A stretch of 64,000 nucleotides of DNA from an uncultured Prochlorococcus sp. GTDB lineage: Bacteria > Cyanobacteriota > Cyanobacteriia > PCC-6307 > Cyanobiaceae. The notes beneath the pieces are model-generated. The model was given only the letters and a program-made list of their open reading frames with translations, searched no databases and was not told the origin of the DNA. Each line of letters opens with the position of its first letter. The first letter of the stretch is position 1. The stretch spans positions 81,685-145,684 of the forward strand of contig NZ_CACAYO010000002.1 of the NCBI RefSeq assembly GCF_902536725.1. Reading direction: 5' to 3'. Shown here piece by piece: positions 37,268 through 45,815 of this stretch. The translations under genes were made by a program, and so were the position numbers.

Positions 37268-37400
37268 TAGAGAAGGAATCCTTCCAAAAATTAAATGCAT
37301 GTAGTAGGTCGCGAATGACATAAATTCATATTTATCTAATTTATTAATAGCAATTATTTGAATTTTAAAAACTACTTTTAGTCGAAAACCAAAAATTCTA

Positions 37401-37440
37401 AAAAAAAAAGAGTCAGCCTGTATCCCTACTAGCTGACTCT
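37401..37440 (-). terminator. Orphan minus-strand terminator
   Basis: AGAGTCAGC (37409-37417) pairs with GCTGACTCT (37432-37440), 9 bp, followed on the minus strand by a run of eight or more T. No minus-strand protein gene lies directly upstream, so it may end a small RNA. Confidence 0.78.
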
Positions 37441-37685
37441 TGCAATATATTAATTTAAATTACCTCTAAATGAGGATATGCCTCTAAACAAACAAGGTAA
37501 AAAACTTATATTTTTTCTACAAATTTAAAAAAACAGAACAAAATTAAAATTATTTATAAGGTATAATTCGACACATATATGTAGCAGTTTCTTTAATTTT
37601 CGCGATAAAGCGAAGAATTATCCCTAATTTTCTTTACATTAATAAATATATATGTTATATTTATTTACAAATTATACAAAAAAAA
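37441..37685. other. Spacer: possible small RNA (minus) and hli promoter (plus)
   Basis: No protein gene. On the minus strand the transcript ending at the terminator below would begin somewhere in this spacer. On the plus strand TATAAT at 37562-37567 is a reasonable -10 for the hli pair, which would give a leader of about 110 nt before the first hli ATG. Confidence 0.4.
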
Positions 37686-37793
37686 ATGACTCCAGAAGCA
37701 GAACGTTTTAACGGTTGGGCAGCTATGTTAGGTTTCGTTGCCGCAGTCGGTGCATATGTGACAACAGGCCAAATTATTCCAGGCTGGTTTTAA
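37686..37793 (+). CDS. hli: High-light-inducible protein, 35 aa
   Basis: Hli/Scp proteins are single-helix members of the LHC superfamily that bind chlorophyll and carotenoid and protect photosystem assembly. The helix signature is ERFNGWAAMLGFVAAVG with the tail AYVTTGQIIPG. It has almost no N-terminal region. The stop overlaps the ATG of the next hli gene (TAATG). Confidence 0.9.
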   Translation: MTPEAERFNGWAAMLGFVAAVGAYVTTGQIIPGWF

Positions 37794-37936
37794 TGTCAAA
37801 TAACGTACAAAAAAAAGTATTAGAAAAAGAAAAAATTGTTGCTGAAAAGCTAAACGGAAGATTCGCCATGTTAGGTTTTATAGCTCTTATTGGAGCATAC
37901 TTTACTACAGGTCAAATAATTCCTGGCTTTATCTAA
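37793..37936 (+). CDS. hli: High-light-inducible protein, 47 aa
   Basis: Second of a coupled pair; its ATG shares a base with the preceding stop. LHC-type helix: EKLNGRFAMLGFIALIGAY followed by FTTGQIIPG. The Lys/Glu N-terminus is soluble. A longer in-frame start at 37715 would lie inside the first hli and is rejected. A strong terminator follows. Confidence 0.92.
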   Translation: MSNNVQKKVLEKEKIVAEKLNGRFAMLGFIALIGAYFTTGQIIPGFI

Positions 37937-37960
37937 AATAAATTTTAAATTTTTTCTAAT

Positions 37961-37990
37961 GAGTCAATTTAATTATTGACTCTTTTTTTT
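37961..37990 (+). terminator. Terminator of the hli pair
   Basis: GAGTCAAT/ATTGACTC 8-bp stem with a 6-nt loop and T8, 24 nt after the second hli stop. Confidence 0.88.
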
Positions 37991-38357
37991 GGTTATTTTT
38001 CTAATTATTATATGCTTTCTTTTAGTTGAGATTTGAATAATCCCATTTCGAAAAAAGCAATATGTTCATAATCAGTATAGAAGTTTTATCTCAATTCTAA
38101 AAATTTTATTTATAGTAATTTTTTAGTTTTAGGAGTATCAAGGCGAAATATTTGATAAGAAGCATCATTTTGGCTAATTATAATAATTTACACTGGCGTG
38201 ATAATTACTCAAACTAAGAAAGGCTATTGGAATAATATCAAAGAATTAAATATCCCATCTAGAAAGCCTAATGACCGAATTTACAAAAACTAGCTGAAGG
38301 CAGAAATATTAATATAATTATTTTTATTTTTTAAAACTTAAATTTATTTCTTAATTG
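37991..38357. other. 367-nt spacer
   Basis: A GTG-started frame at 38198-38293 (31 codons, basic, IKELNIPSRKPNDRIYKN at its end) is the only candidate and lacks a ribosome-binding site. Nothing else supported. Confidence 0.4.
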
Positions 38358-38519
38358 ATGCTATCTTTATCGAGATATTTTAGATATTCATTGAGAGTAA
38401 AGCTTGAACCGGAAACAGCCTTTATTGGTAAAAAGTTTGCTTATATATTTCTAGGAATAATATTTAGCCTAAACGCCATAACTTTTATTTGGTTTTTCTT
38501 ATTTTCAAATTTTAAATAA
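38358..38519 (+). CDS. 53-aa membrane microprotein
   Basis: ATG start. Basic amphipathic N-terminus (SRYFRYSLRVKLEPET), then one helix about 27-49 (FAYIFLGIIFSLNAITFIWFFLF). Clean frame between the two hli loci. Confidence 0.58.
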   Translation: MLSLSRYFRYSLRVKLEPETAFIGKKFAYIFLGIIFSLNAITFIWFFLFSNFK

Positions 38520-38631
38520 AAAGATGACAAAAGTTGAAAGTTAATTAATCCTATAATAAAACTAAATTTAATATTTAAAGACTTGAAAAATAAACTTTTA
38601 ACAAAAACTTCGTAAAACTAAAATTTAGATA

Positions 38632-38838
38632 TTAAAAAATTCCTGGAATGATCTGACCTGTTGTTATGTAGGCACCTAATAGTGCAATGAAACCAACCAT
38701 AGCCCATCTACCATTAACTTTTTCTGCATTTTGAGGATATCCATCATAAGATACAGTTTCATCAATATAAGGCCTAGTTTCTGATGGGAACATATTCTGT
38801 CTTCCACCTGACTCTGTAGTAACTCCTGATTTGGTCAT
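38632..38838 (-). CDS. hli: High-light-inducible protein, 68 aa
   Basis: Longer Hli with a Gly/Ser/Thr-rich N-terminal part (about 1-35) and the LHC-type helix EKVNGRWAMVGFIALLGAY followed by ITTGQIIPG. Own promoter likely in the spacer above 38838; opposite direction to the hli pair at 37686. Confidence 0.9.
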   Translation of the reverse strand: MTKSGVTTESGGRQNMFPSETRPYIDETVSYDGYPQNAEKVNGRWAMVGFIALLGAYITTGQIIPGIF

Positions 38839-39059
38839 TAATAATAATAATAATTGTTAACTAAAGTAACACAAATATTAACTTATGTAAACCAAAAGTC
38901 ATTTTAGACTTACCTTTAAGTGCTTACAGGTCAATGTGTTACATTTCTGTTCAAAAAGCAATAACGAGTCATATTTTTTTATTTAAAGAAATCACCTTAT
39001 TATTATTAATTTGGAAATAAATCATTAAAAATAAGCATTTATACTCACAGTAAGTAATT

Positions 39060-39170
39060 TTACTTAGTAGGATGCTAATAGCATTTAGGAAGTGCTTAGC
39101 TGGTTAAATCAGGAAATCTGAATTAATTAGGTCGTCATGAGCTTGCAGGTGGGATACTTGCAGGCTCTTT
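39060..39170 (+). ncRNA. Candidate small RNA
   Basis: About 110 nt ending in a rho-independent terminator, with no open frame of useful length. The 5' limit is a guess; it is placed after an AT-rich stretch with TACTCACAG and TTAGTAGGATGC. Evidence is the orphan terminator and the relatively high GC of the segment compared with flanks. Confidence 0.4.
39139..39170 (+). terminator. Orphan terminator
   Basis: GAGCTTGCA (39139-39147) pairs with TGCAGGCTC (39159-39167), 9 bp including one G-U pair, followed by TTTCAATTTT. The T tract is weak. Confidence 0.62.
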
Positions 39171-39301
39171 CAATTTTAAAAAGAATGAAATAAACCAAGC
39201 ATTTAAATAATTTTTAACTAGTTGAATAATATCTCAAAGAAAAGAAACTAATGTCAATGTTTCTTTTATTTGCTAAATAGAAAATAGACTTAAAAAAATG
39301 T

Positions 39302-39403
39302 ATGTCTTTAGATTTTATTCTCATTCCATCTTGTATTTTAATTATCCTTTTTCTTTTAAATCGAGAAAATATGATCTACAAAAAAAATCAAAACGCTAAG
39401 TAA
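39302..39403 (+). CDS. 33-aa membrane microprotein
   Basis: ATG at 39302 (another ATG in a different frame lies 4 nt before). One helix about 4-20 (DFILIPSCILIILFLL), then ENMIYKKNQNAK. Short, so uncertain. Confidence 0.45.
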   Translation: MSLDFILIPSCILIILFLLNRENMIYKKNQNAK

Positions 39404-39833
39404 TATCATTATCCTAAAAAAGTCTTAATAATAAAGATCCAAAACTTTATTTTTTTACTGAAAATGATAGTTTTAAAGCAACTAATTTAAAAAAATATAA
39501 AACCTTAGAGGATTTACTAGAGAATCTATACCAACTTTTTTCTTAAAATTAATTTGTCCCAATATAATTTTGAATTATTAATTTGATTTAGTGTTTGTTG
39601 GCAGTGTATGCAATTGCATTCGTTTATTAAAGTTTTATTTTTCATGCTTTAAATGTTTTTTTTAAAGAAACCAAATTTCTTCTTTTATTGCAAGTGTTAA
39701 TAAATTATTTTTCTAATAAATTATTGAATCTTAGAGAATAAAAATGTTTCTTAACTATCGTTTTTATATTGGTTTCTAAATCCTTGATATTTTATAATGT
39801 GGAAAAAGATAGTAAAAAATAAATAAATTTCTT
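39404..39833. other. 430-nt spacer before the LptF/G-type gene
   Basis: A 39-codon open stretch (about 39430-39546) ending TLEDLLENLYQLFS reads like protein but has no start codon. It may be a remnant or use an unusual start. The rest is AT-rich without recognisable signals. Confidence 0.4.
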
Positions 39834-41039
39834 TTGAAACTTTCAAATCAATCACTAATTAAAAAAACTTTTAATAAAATCATTTCTCCTTGGTATTTAC
39901 TTCCTTTAATTGATAGATGGTTGTTAGGGCAAATAATACCTCCCATGATATTTGCAATTTCTGCTTTTACTGTCATTTCACTATCTGTTGGAGTAATGTT
40001 TGATCTTATAAGAAAAATTGTTGAATTTGGCTTACCTTTATTTTTAGCTTTAAAAGTTCTTTTTTTTAGTTTACCCAGTTTTTTAGTCTTATCATTCCCA
40101 ATGGCAGTTTTACTTTCAACGTTATTAGCCTATGGAAAATTATCAAGCAATTCTGAATTATTAGCATTGAAATCTTTGGGTATAAAAACTTCAAGAATCA
40201 TTTCTCCAGCTATTGCTCTTTCAATATTTATGACAGGATTAACTTTTTACTTTAACGATAATTTAGTTCCTGCTAGTAATAAATTAGCTGAAACGACATT
40301 AAGAGCAGGAATAGGTAGTTCTTTTAGCGCTGAACAAGGAAAAGATAATATTATGTTTTCAAGATATGGGTCTAGGATAAGCGCATCAAATAAAAAACCT
40401 ACAAAAACAAATACTTTTCTTACTCATATCTTTTATGCTTCATGGTATGAAAACAACATTATGAGTGGAGTTACAGTTTTAGATTTTTCCAGAGAAGATT
40501 TTCAACAAATTTTAAAGGCAAAGAGTGGAGTATTTGACAAAAAAAGTTCTTCTTGGATATTTTCTGACGGAAATATTATATCAATTGATCCAAGCGGACA
40601 AACTACGAATATCCAATTTCAAGAATATACATATCCATTTGTTGAAGGTCCTATGGAGCTAGCAAAGGTGCCTAAAGATGCAAATGAAATGACTTTAAAG
40701 CAGGCTATACAAGCAGAAAAGATTTATGAAAAAACTGGCAACTTAAAGGAAGTGAGAAGAATTAAAGTCCGCATTCAAGAAAAATTCACTCTACCTTTTG
40801 CATGCTTGGTTTTTGGTTTAATAGGAAGCAGTCTAGGATCTAAATCTAATTTAAGATCTTCAAAAAGTCAGGGATTTGGGCTGAGCGTAATTCTTATATT
40901 AATTTATTATGTAATGTCATTTTTATTTAGTTCGTTCGGAGTAAAAGGTATTTTACCTCCAATTTTTGCTGCATGGTTACCTGTCTTGATTTCTCTTGGA
41001 GGTGGAATTTATTTATTAAGAAAATCAAGTTCTTTTTGA
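39834..41039 (+). CDS. LptF/LptG (YjgP/YjgQ) family permease
   Basis: 401 aa, TTG start. Layout: three N-terminal helices (within about 30-125), a periplasmic beta domain (about 140-305) and three C-terminal helices (about 310-395). IDRWLLGQIIPPMIFAISAF and FPMAVLLSTLLAYGKLSSNSELLALKSLG are typical. The family moves lipopolysaccharide with the LptB ATPase. The single cyanobacterial copy is thought to serve both LptF and LptG roles. Partners are not in the window. Confidence 0.88.
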   Translation: MKLSNQSLIKKTFNKIISPWYLLPLIDRWLLGQIIPPMIFAISAFTVISLSVGVMFDLIRKIVEFGLPLFLALKVLFFSLPSFLVLSFPMAVLLSTLLAYGKLSSNSELLALKSLGIKTSRIISPAIALSIFMTGLTFYFNDNLVPASNKLAETTLRAGIGSSFSAEQGKDNIMFSRYGSRISASNKKPTKTNTFLTHIFYASWYENNIMSGVTVLDFSREDFQQILKAKSGVFDKKSSSWIFSDGNIISIDPSGQTTNIQFQEYTYPFVEGPMELAKVPKDANEMTLKQAIQAEKIYEKTGNLKEVRRIKVRIQEKFTLPFACLVFGLIGSSLGSKSNLRSSKSQGFGLSVILILIYYVMSFLFSSFGVKGILPPIFAAWLPVLISLGGGIYLLRKSSSF

Positions 41040-41105
41040 TATTTTAATCACATAAATTAAGAATAAATAACAAAATTTTTTTGCAAGTAATAAATTCTTA
41101 AATTT

Positions 41106-41690
41106 TTATTTCTCGTCTATTTTTTGATAACCACACCAATCAGGATAGTTGTTTTCTTCAATAATGTTATTATCTGGAATTAATTCTATTTCCAAATTAC
41201 CTATCTTTTTTATTAGTTCACAATTATCGCAACTAATTAACATTTCTAGGGAAGCAAGATTATCTTTATGCTTTTTTTTGCACCCAATAAGCCATTTTGA
41301 TTTAGCTATGTTTTTTTGCTTCTAATTTAGTAGAAGCTATAACTAATCCAAATTCATGTTTTTCCTGCATAGAAGTTGAATCATATCCTCCAATATTGAC
41401 AAACCATAAATTTTTTTTGGTGATTATTTTTTTTACTAGTTGCTTTTTTCCTATTTTATTCTTTTCAACATTTATTAAATTAATCTTATGGCCATCTATA
41501 TATTGTATTTTTTTTAGCTATCAATATGCAAACCTTTTGAAGATCCAAACCAATCCTTTCTTAAAGTATCGTATGTTTCTTCAATTTTAGATCCAACAAC
41601 CCATTTAACATCATGTAGTTCTATATTAGCTTTTTCTGCTTTACCTCCAAGTACAACTAAATAAAGAAAATTATTTTTTAATTTTTTCAC
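41106..41690 (-). pseudogene. DUF1543 protein broken by two frameshifts
   Basis: Minus-strand reading gives FLYLVVLGGKAEKANIELHD then WFGSSKGLHIDS in one frame, YIDGHKINLI to NLWFVNIGGYDSTSMQEKHEFG and TKLEAKK in a second, and WLIGCKKKHKDNLASLEML to YPDWCGYQKID in a third. These follow the DUF1543 order. Both shifts fall at long A/T runs (near 41310-41320 and 41505-41520). GTG start at 41690. Loss by slippage, a sequencing artefact or programmed slippage are all possible. Confidence 0.82.
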
Positions 41691-41774
41691 TTTTAATAAA
41701 TAAACTTTTTTTAAACTTTAATTTAAATTATAAAAATGTAGGCTATAGATAATTTAGCTAATTCAGAGATTCTG

Positions 41775-41918
41775 TTAATTAAACCAACCTTTTTTCTTTT
41801 CTTTAACCTTTGGTGATGTCTGAATTTTAGGCTTTTCGTCTACTCTACCTTTAATAATCATTAAGGGTACTATTGCCCATAGAGCTAAAAATAATATCCA
41901 AAATAGATAAATGTTCAT
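41775..41918 (-). CDS. 47-aa membrane microprotein
   Basis: ATG start. Helix about 3-21 (IYLFWILFLALWAIVPLMI), then a Lys-rich tail (KGRVDEKPKIQTSPKVKEKKK). Typical N-out/C-in single-span layout. 84 nt upstream of the broken DUF1543 gene. Confidence 0.6.
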   Translation of the reverse strand: MNIYLFWILFLALWAIVPLMIIKGRVDEKPKIQTSPKVKEKKKGWFN

Positions 41919-42262
41919 AACAATTAAAATCAATAAAATCATAATAAAATTAATTAAATATGATTCGTGAGTTTCTTTTTAAAGTTCTAATTTAAATGTA
42001 TAATCAATTATTTATTTTCGATAAGAGCTTTATAAAAAACTAAGAAAATTTAAATAAATATTGAGATTGTCTTAAGTCATTTAAAAAGTAAAAATTAGAA
42101 ATTCTTATCCCGTAATTAAAATAATCGCACTCATCAAAACCACTGCTTTGCTTCAGGATCTATAGAGTGCATTTATATAATGACACGATAAAAATTTTTT
42201 CGTGAATCTTTTTAAAATCATACTTTTGCACATCTAGAATAAATTAAGCAATCAATAGATAA
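41919..42262. other. 344-nt spacer
   Basis: No gene seen. A short imperfect hairpin around 42184-42203 (CACGA/TCGTG with an A/T-rich centre) has no clear T tract. Confidence 0.4.
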
Positions 42263-42418
42263 TTGAAAAAATGCGATTTATGTCATGAGCCAGATAAAAC
42301 TCATTACAGAGTTAAATCGATAATTCATAAGAACTGGATTTTTTGTTGTAAAGAATGTTGGAATCTAATTTCTACACATAAAAATTATTCCTATGGCGGA
42401 ACTAGAAAGTCAAAATAA
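42263..42418 (+). CDS. 51-aa zinc-ribbon-like microprotein
   Basis: TTG start. Begins KKCDLCHEPDKTH and continues WIFCCKECWNLI, giving CxxC and CCxxC knuckles about 22 residues apart, a plausible single zinc site. Basic overall, could bind nucleic acid. The ATG 9 nt downstream is out of frame. Confidence 0.66.
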   Translation: MKKCDLCHEPDKTHYRVKSIIHKNWIFCCKECWNLISTHKNYSYGGTRKSK

Positions 42419-42459
42419 ATTAACTTTATTAGATTATTAGAAAAGAAATTTTTAACTTT

Positions 42460-42936
42460 CTAAAAAAAATCATTAATTTCTTTTTTTATAGATTTATATT
42501 CTAAATTAATTCTTTTAATAAATTCATCTACTTCTTTTTTTGTATTCTTATATCCATTTATTTTTCGTTTGGTTTTCTGATAGAAAATTGATTCAAATTT
42601 TCCTGGACTTACCTCTTCTATCCAATATCCTGCTAAACAATAAATTTTGTTCGGAACAAAAGTAATAATAAATAATTTTTTGGAATTTTTATATTGATCA
42701 ATTATCTTATAAGCGAAAGTGCCTTTAGTTTTTTTAGTCCCAAATAGTGCAATATCTTTTGCTAAAGGCCTAAAATTCTTAGATAAATTCTTATTTTTTT
42801 CTAATGTATTTCGAGAAATTATTTTTTCTAAAGAATAACAATAATCCAAAAATTTAGTATTTTCTTTTTTTGAAGGATATATAGTTATGAGGGAACTTAA
42901 AAGTAAAAAAGAAGTTAAAAGAAATTTTTTAAACAT
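42460..42936 (-). CDS. 158-aa secreted hypothetical protein
   Basis: N-terminal signal-like helix (FKKFLLTSFLLLSSLITIYPS). The mature part is Lys-rich with two Cys (DYCYSLEKI and IYCLAGYW) that could pair. No family recognised. Flanked by AT-rich spacers; codon use is very AT-biased. Confidence 0.65.
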   Translation of the reverse strand: MFKKFLLTSFLLLSSLITIYPSKKENTKFLDYCYSLEKIISRNTLEKNKNLSKNFRPLAKDIALFGTKKTKGTFAYKIIDQYKNSKKLFIITFVPNKIYCLAGYWIEEVSPGKFESIFYQKTKRKINGYKNTKKEVDEFIKRINLEYKSIKKEINDFF

Positions 42937-43131
42937 TTATTTCAATTAGATTTATCATTTCATAAATATAAAAAGAGAATTCATAAATTACTATTAATTA
43001 TCTCAACAAGATTCACATTAATTTAAAGATTTCTATTAATTAAGCTAAACATCTTTGAAAAAAATTTAAAAGTATTTCAAACTAATTTAGTATTTATCAA
43101 ACTTATAAAATTTTTTTATTATAGTAAGTTT

Positions 43132-43512
43132 ATGAAAATTTCTTTTTTTAAAAATAAAAGGATTAAAACTTTTTTAGATTTTTTTTCAAGAGTATCAATT
43201 TCAGCAATTTTTATCTCAGCCATACCAAGCAAAATAAATGATTTTGAAGGAACAGTTGAATATATTTCTACAAAAGGCATTCCTGAACCAATTTCATCTA
43301 TTCTTCTAGTGGGAGCCATAATATGTCTTATCTTGGGTTCTGGATTTTTTATATTTGGAGAAAAACAAAAAATCGGTTCAGTCTTTTTATTACTATTTCT
43401 TATTCCAACAACAATAATTTTTCATGTATTTCCTTTCCATCAAAGAGCAGTATTTATCAATCTCGGATTGATAGGCGGATTAATTATTTCTGCAATAAGG
43501 GAAGCAGAATAA
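43132..43512 (+). CDS. Short DoxX family membrane protein
   Basis: 126 aa, four helices. RVSISAIFISAIPSKINDFEGTVEYISTKGIP and FFIFGEKQKIGSVFLLLFLIPTTIIFH match the DoxX core. Second DoxX in the window and without the soluble tail of the one at 16650. Role unknown. Confidence 0.85.
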   Translation: MKISFFKNKRIKTFLDFFSRVSISAIFISAIPSKINDFEGTVEYISTKGIPEPISSILLVGAIICLILGSGFFIFGEKQKIGSVFLLLFLIPTTIIFHVFPFHQRAVFINLGLIGGLIISAIREAE

Positions 43513-43531
43513 ATATCTTAATTAAAGAAAC

Positions 43532-43736
43532 CTAAATATTTTTTTTCCCCTCTTTTAATTCTGGGAAGCAATTCGCAATATGAATTAATTCATAAACCTC
43601 TTTGCTATCGTATTTTTTATTAGGAATACCACTCCCCACCTCTATGCCTCTCTCTTTCATCTTCTTTAAAATCAATTTCTTGTCTTTGCATACTTGACAA
43701 AGACTTAAATCTTTTAGTTCGTTCTTTTTTATTCAC
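43532..43736 (-). pseudogene. Small CxxC protein, possibly frameshifted
   Basis: The minus frame from 43532 reads LKDLSLCQVCKDKKLILKKMKERGIEVGSGIPNKKYDS and LIHIANCFPELK (in parts), which looks protein-like, but no start codon lies before LKDLSL in this frame. A GTG at 43736 (MNKK) is one base out of frame across an A-run. Either frameshifted at the 5' end or started internally at the ATG of MKERG. Confidence 0.42.
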
Positions 43737-43780
43737 TAAATTTTAATTTTGGTTAAACATTATTATTAAACTTATATCAA

Positions 43781-43903
43781 TTAGCGATTCATTAAATAAG
43801 TAAGAAAGCCAGTAAATGTAAGTAATTTAAATCCAATAAAGAAAGGTAAATATTTTTTGACCTTTTTGCCAACGGGCAATAATTTGTTTAATGAATTGAT
43901 CAT
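43781..43903 (-). CDS. 40-aa membrane microprotein
   Basis: ATG start. Basic N-terminus (NKLLPVGKKVKKYLP), then one helix about 20-38 (PFFIGFKLLTFTGFLTYL). Clean frame. Confidence 0.52.
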   Translation of the reverse strand: MINSLNKLLPVGKKVKKYLPFFIGFKLLTFTGFLTYLMNR

Positions 43904-44025
43904 AATTTAAATTAAAAATTTAATTATTTCGAACATCCTAACGAATTTTTTTTAGAAACATTCCATTTCAATTTGTACATTTAAAACAGTAGATCTAAAC
44001 TAGAAGAGTTACGTTCCTTTTTTTT

Positions 44026-44412
44026 ATGAATAATAAAGAAACAATAATTTCATTATTAAATGATTTTGCTAATCCAAAAAAAATGGCCTCATTTTTTGTT
44101 GACAATGCTACTCCAAATTTTTTATTCATAAGACCGAGTGGTAATCCAATAGATGCAAAAGGGTTCGAACAAATGATTAATGTTGAAATAGTTCAAGAAA
44201 AAGCAGAAATAACCAAGATTCACCGATTCGAATTTTTGAGCGAAACTATAGTAATGTGCATTTTTACACTAGGTTCAAAATTTACTTATAAAGGGACACC
44301 TAATGATGACCTGCCAACAGTTACGTCAATTTTTAAAAAAGTAAATAATGTTTGGAAAATTCACTGGATGCAAAGATCCACAGGAAATTCGGATTTATCT
44401 TTGTGGGATTAG
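44026..44412 (+). CDS. NTF2-like (SnoaL/DUF4440-type) protein
   Basis: 128 aa. The order helix (ETIISLLNDFANPKKMASFF), NFLFIRPSGNPIDAKGFEQMI, then strands ending in TVTSIFKKVNNVWKIHWMQRST is the usual NTF2-fold layout. Substrate unknown. A weak hairpin AGTACT/AGTACT followed by TTTT at 44441-44462 may end the transcript. Confidence 0.68.
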   Translation: MNNKETIISLLNDFANPKKMASFFVDNATPNFLFIRPSGNPIDAKGFEQMINVEIVQEKAEITKIHRFEFLSETIVMCIFTLGSKFTYKGTPNDDLPTVTSIFKKVNNVWKIHWMQRSTGNSDLSLWD

Positions 44413-45129
44413 AGTAGTTAATAGCTCTTTTAATGTTGCTAGTACTTGTAGGTAGTACTTTTATTGATTTAATTTTTTATTTTATAAAATAAATACATTA
44501 AATAAAGAATACCCAGTAAATATTTCTTTTTTTAGAAAACAATTTCTTCTTTTATGATGAAATTTGATTTTCAGGTAAAAATAAAAACTTTAGACAGACT
44601 AACGCCTATATCTAATGCTAATAAAGCAATTAGGAACTTACTCATTTTTTAGAACTCTCAATTATTTTTTTATAAAGTTCTTCAGAAATAGGTTGCATAA
44701 CTTTTTTAAAAATCTAGTTACAAATTAGTTTTTTTAAAATTCATTTCTCGTTACTAAATATACGAATATATGAATTTTTAAATAGGTAAAAAATATCTCA
44801 TTAATAAGTTTTTCTTATAACGCATTAATAAGTACTGAGTTCAAAAACTTCTATAAATGTTCTAACTTTTTTAAAAAAGAAATTAGAAACTTTATTTCAT
44901 GTAAATAGATCCTCTATAAGTTAGTTTTATAACCTTTTCTTCTTGTTTTCTACAATATACGAATGACTTTCCATTGAAATACATGTTTACCATGATGCAG
45001 CTCCTAAACTTGCTCAAGTCCCCGTCCTGTGGCTTGAGTCGTACTGCGGTCTATCAGATGGTAGATCGGACGATTTTGTAGTATTAACTACAATCCATTT
45101 ATAAAGTATTTATACTTAGATGTCAATAA
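44413..45129. other. 717-nt intergenic region
   Basis: Mostly AT-rich. Around 44560-44705 both strands carry frames of 18-31 codons (plus: MKFDFQVKIKTL start; minus: an 18-codon and a 24-codon frame sharing ATGA), none convincing. The only GC-rich part is 44985-45085, given separately as a structured RNA candidate. Confidence 0.45.
44985..45085. ncRNA. Candidate structured RNA island
   Basis: Much richer in GC than the flanks. CTCAAG-CC pairs with GG-CTTGAG (near 45017-45042) and TCG..CGA encloses a second arm with TCTA/TAGA. No T tract at either end, so strand and limits are unclear. A 32-codon frame starting MFTMMQLL on the plus strand crosses it and is an alternative explanation. Confidence 0.35.
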
Positions 45130-45276
45130 TTAATAAAAAATAAACTTCAATTTTGAATTAGATTCTGCTCTAAGTAACTCCCTTATAAGAATATAGAACA
45201 TATAACTACGAGTAACTCCAAAAAAAACTGAAACAAATGCTAGAGCCATGCAAATAGGACAATGTGGGAATCCCAT
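45130..45276 (-). CDS. 48-aa membrane microprotein with CPIC
   Basis: ATG start. GFPHCPICMALAFVSVFFGV places a CxxC right before a hydrophobic helix (about 9-34), then a charged tail. The CxxC next to the membrane might hold metal or be a redox pair. Confidence 0.55.
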   Translation of the reverse strand: MGFPHCPICMALAFVSVFFGVTRSYMFYILIRELLRAESNSKLKFIFY

Positions 45277-45611
45277 TATTAATTTTCCAATATAAATTTT
45301 AATTCAGCCTCAGCATTGAGAATATCAATTCTTCTCTTAAGGAGTTTAATAAATTTAATTATTTTTTTCAAATTCAAACCTATTTAGGCATCAATAATAA
45401 TATTATTTTCAAAATGAATATATCAATGAGCAAAAATACTGAATCCATTGATATAACTTAAGTTTTGTAGCACATTTATACAATAAACAATGCAAACCTC
45501 AGTTCAGATAATCTTGATCAATTAACCAATAAGGGCTAATTCAGAATCAAACATAATAATTGGTGATCTAATTACCTTGCAGTTATATTTTTCTTTTGCT
45601 AAATAAATAAT

Positions 45612-45650
45612 GCGGGCTAAAGTCCAATACTCCACGAGGATTTAGTCCGC
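45612..45650. repeat. GC-rich hairpin, left arm of an inverted duplication
   Basis: GCGGGCTAAAGTCC pairs with GGATTTAGTCCGC around a 12-nt loop, with one mismatch and a bulge. Bases 45630-45646 (CTCCACGAGGATTTAGT) occur as an exact reverse complement at 45786-45802. Confidence 0.7.
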
Positions 45651-45785
45651 GGCCTAAAGTTTGATAGTGCAAATTTTTGTTTTTTTAATAAGTATCTATG
45701 CTTTGTAAGGTAAATATCTTGATTGCTTAATAAATTTATTTTGTATATAACTATTACAAAAATGATGAGTTTATTTAAATTAGTT

Positions 45786-45815
45786 ACTAAATCCTCGTGG
45801 AGAAAGCTTTAGCAA
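45786..45815. repeat. Inverted copy of the 45612-45650 element
   Basis: ACTAAATCCTCGTGGAG is the exact reverse complement of 45630-45646; CTTTAGC follows after 4 nt, while in the other copy it follows after 7 nt. So roughly 30 nt were duplicated in opposite orientation. Confidence 0.7.

Larger units (their letters stand above)
38839..39301. other. 463-nt spacer with probable small RNA
   Basis: No protein gene. The left part should hold the promoter of the minus-strand hli. The right part holds a plus-strand terminator (39139-39170) with nothing coding before it; see the separate small RNA entry. Beyond 39170 nothing is seen until the 33-aa gene. Confidence 0.5.

Noticed and set aside
37715..37792. 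Upstream extension of the second hli gene
   Set aside because: It would read the first hli gene in a wrong frame; the TAATG overlap gives the true start at 37793.
41396..41590. 64-codon plus-strand frame
   Set aside because: Antisense of the DUF1543 pseudogene, whose protein pattern is far clearer on the minus strand.
43323..43535. 70-codon plus-strand frame
   Set aside because: Out-of-frame shadow of the DoxX gene at 43132.
44985..45085. tRNA or tmRNA in the GC-rich island
   Set aside because: No cloverleaf, T-loop or tmRNA tag frame could be fitted on either strand.
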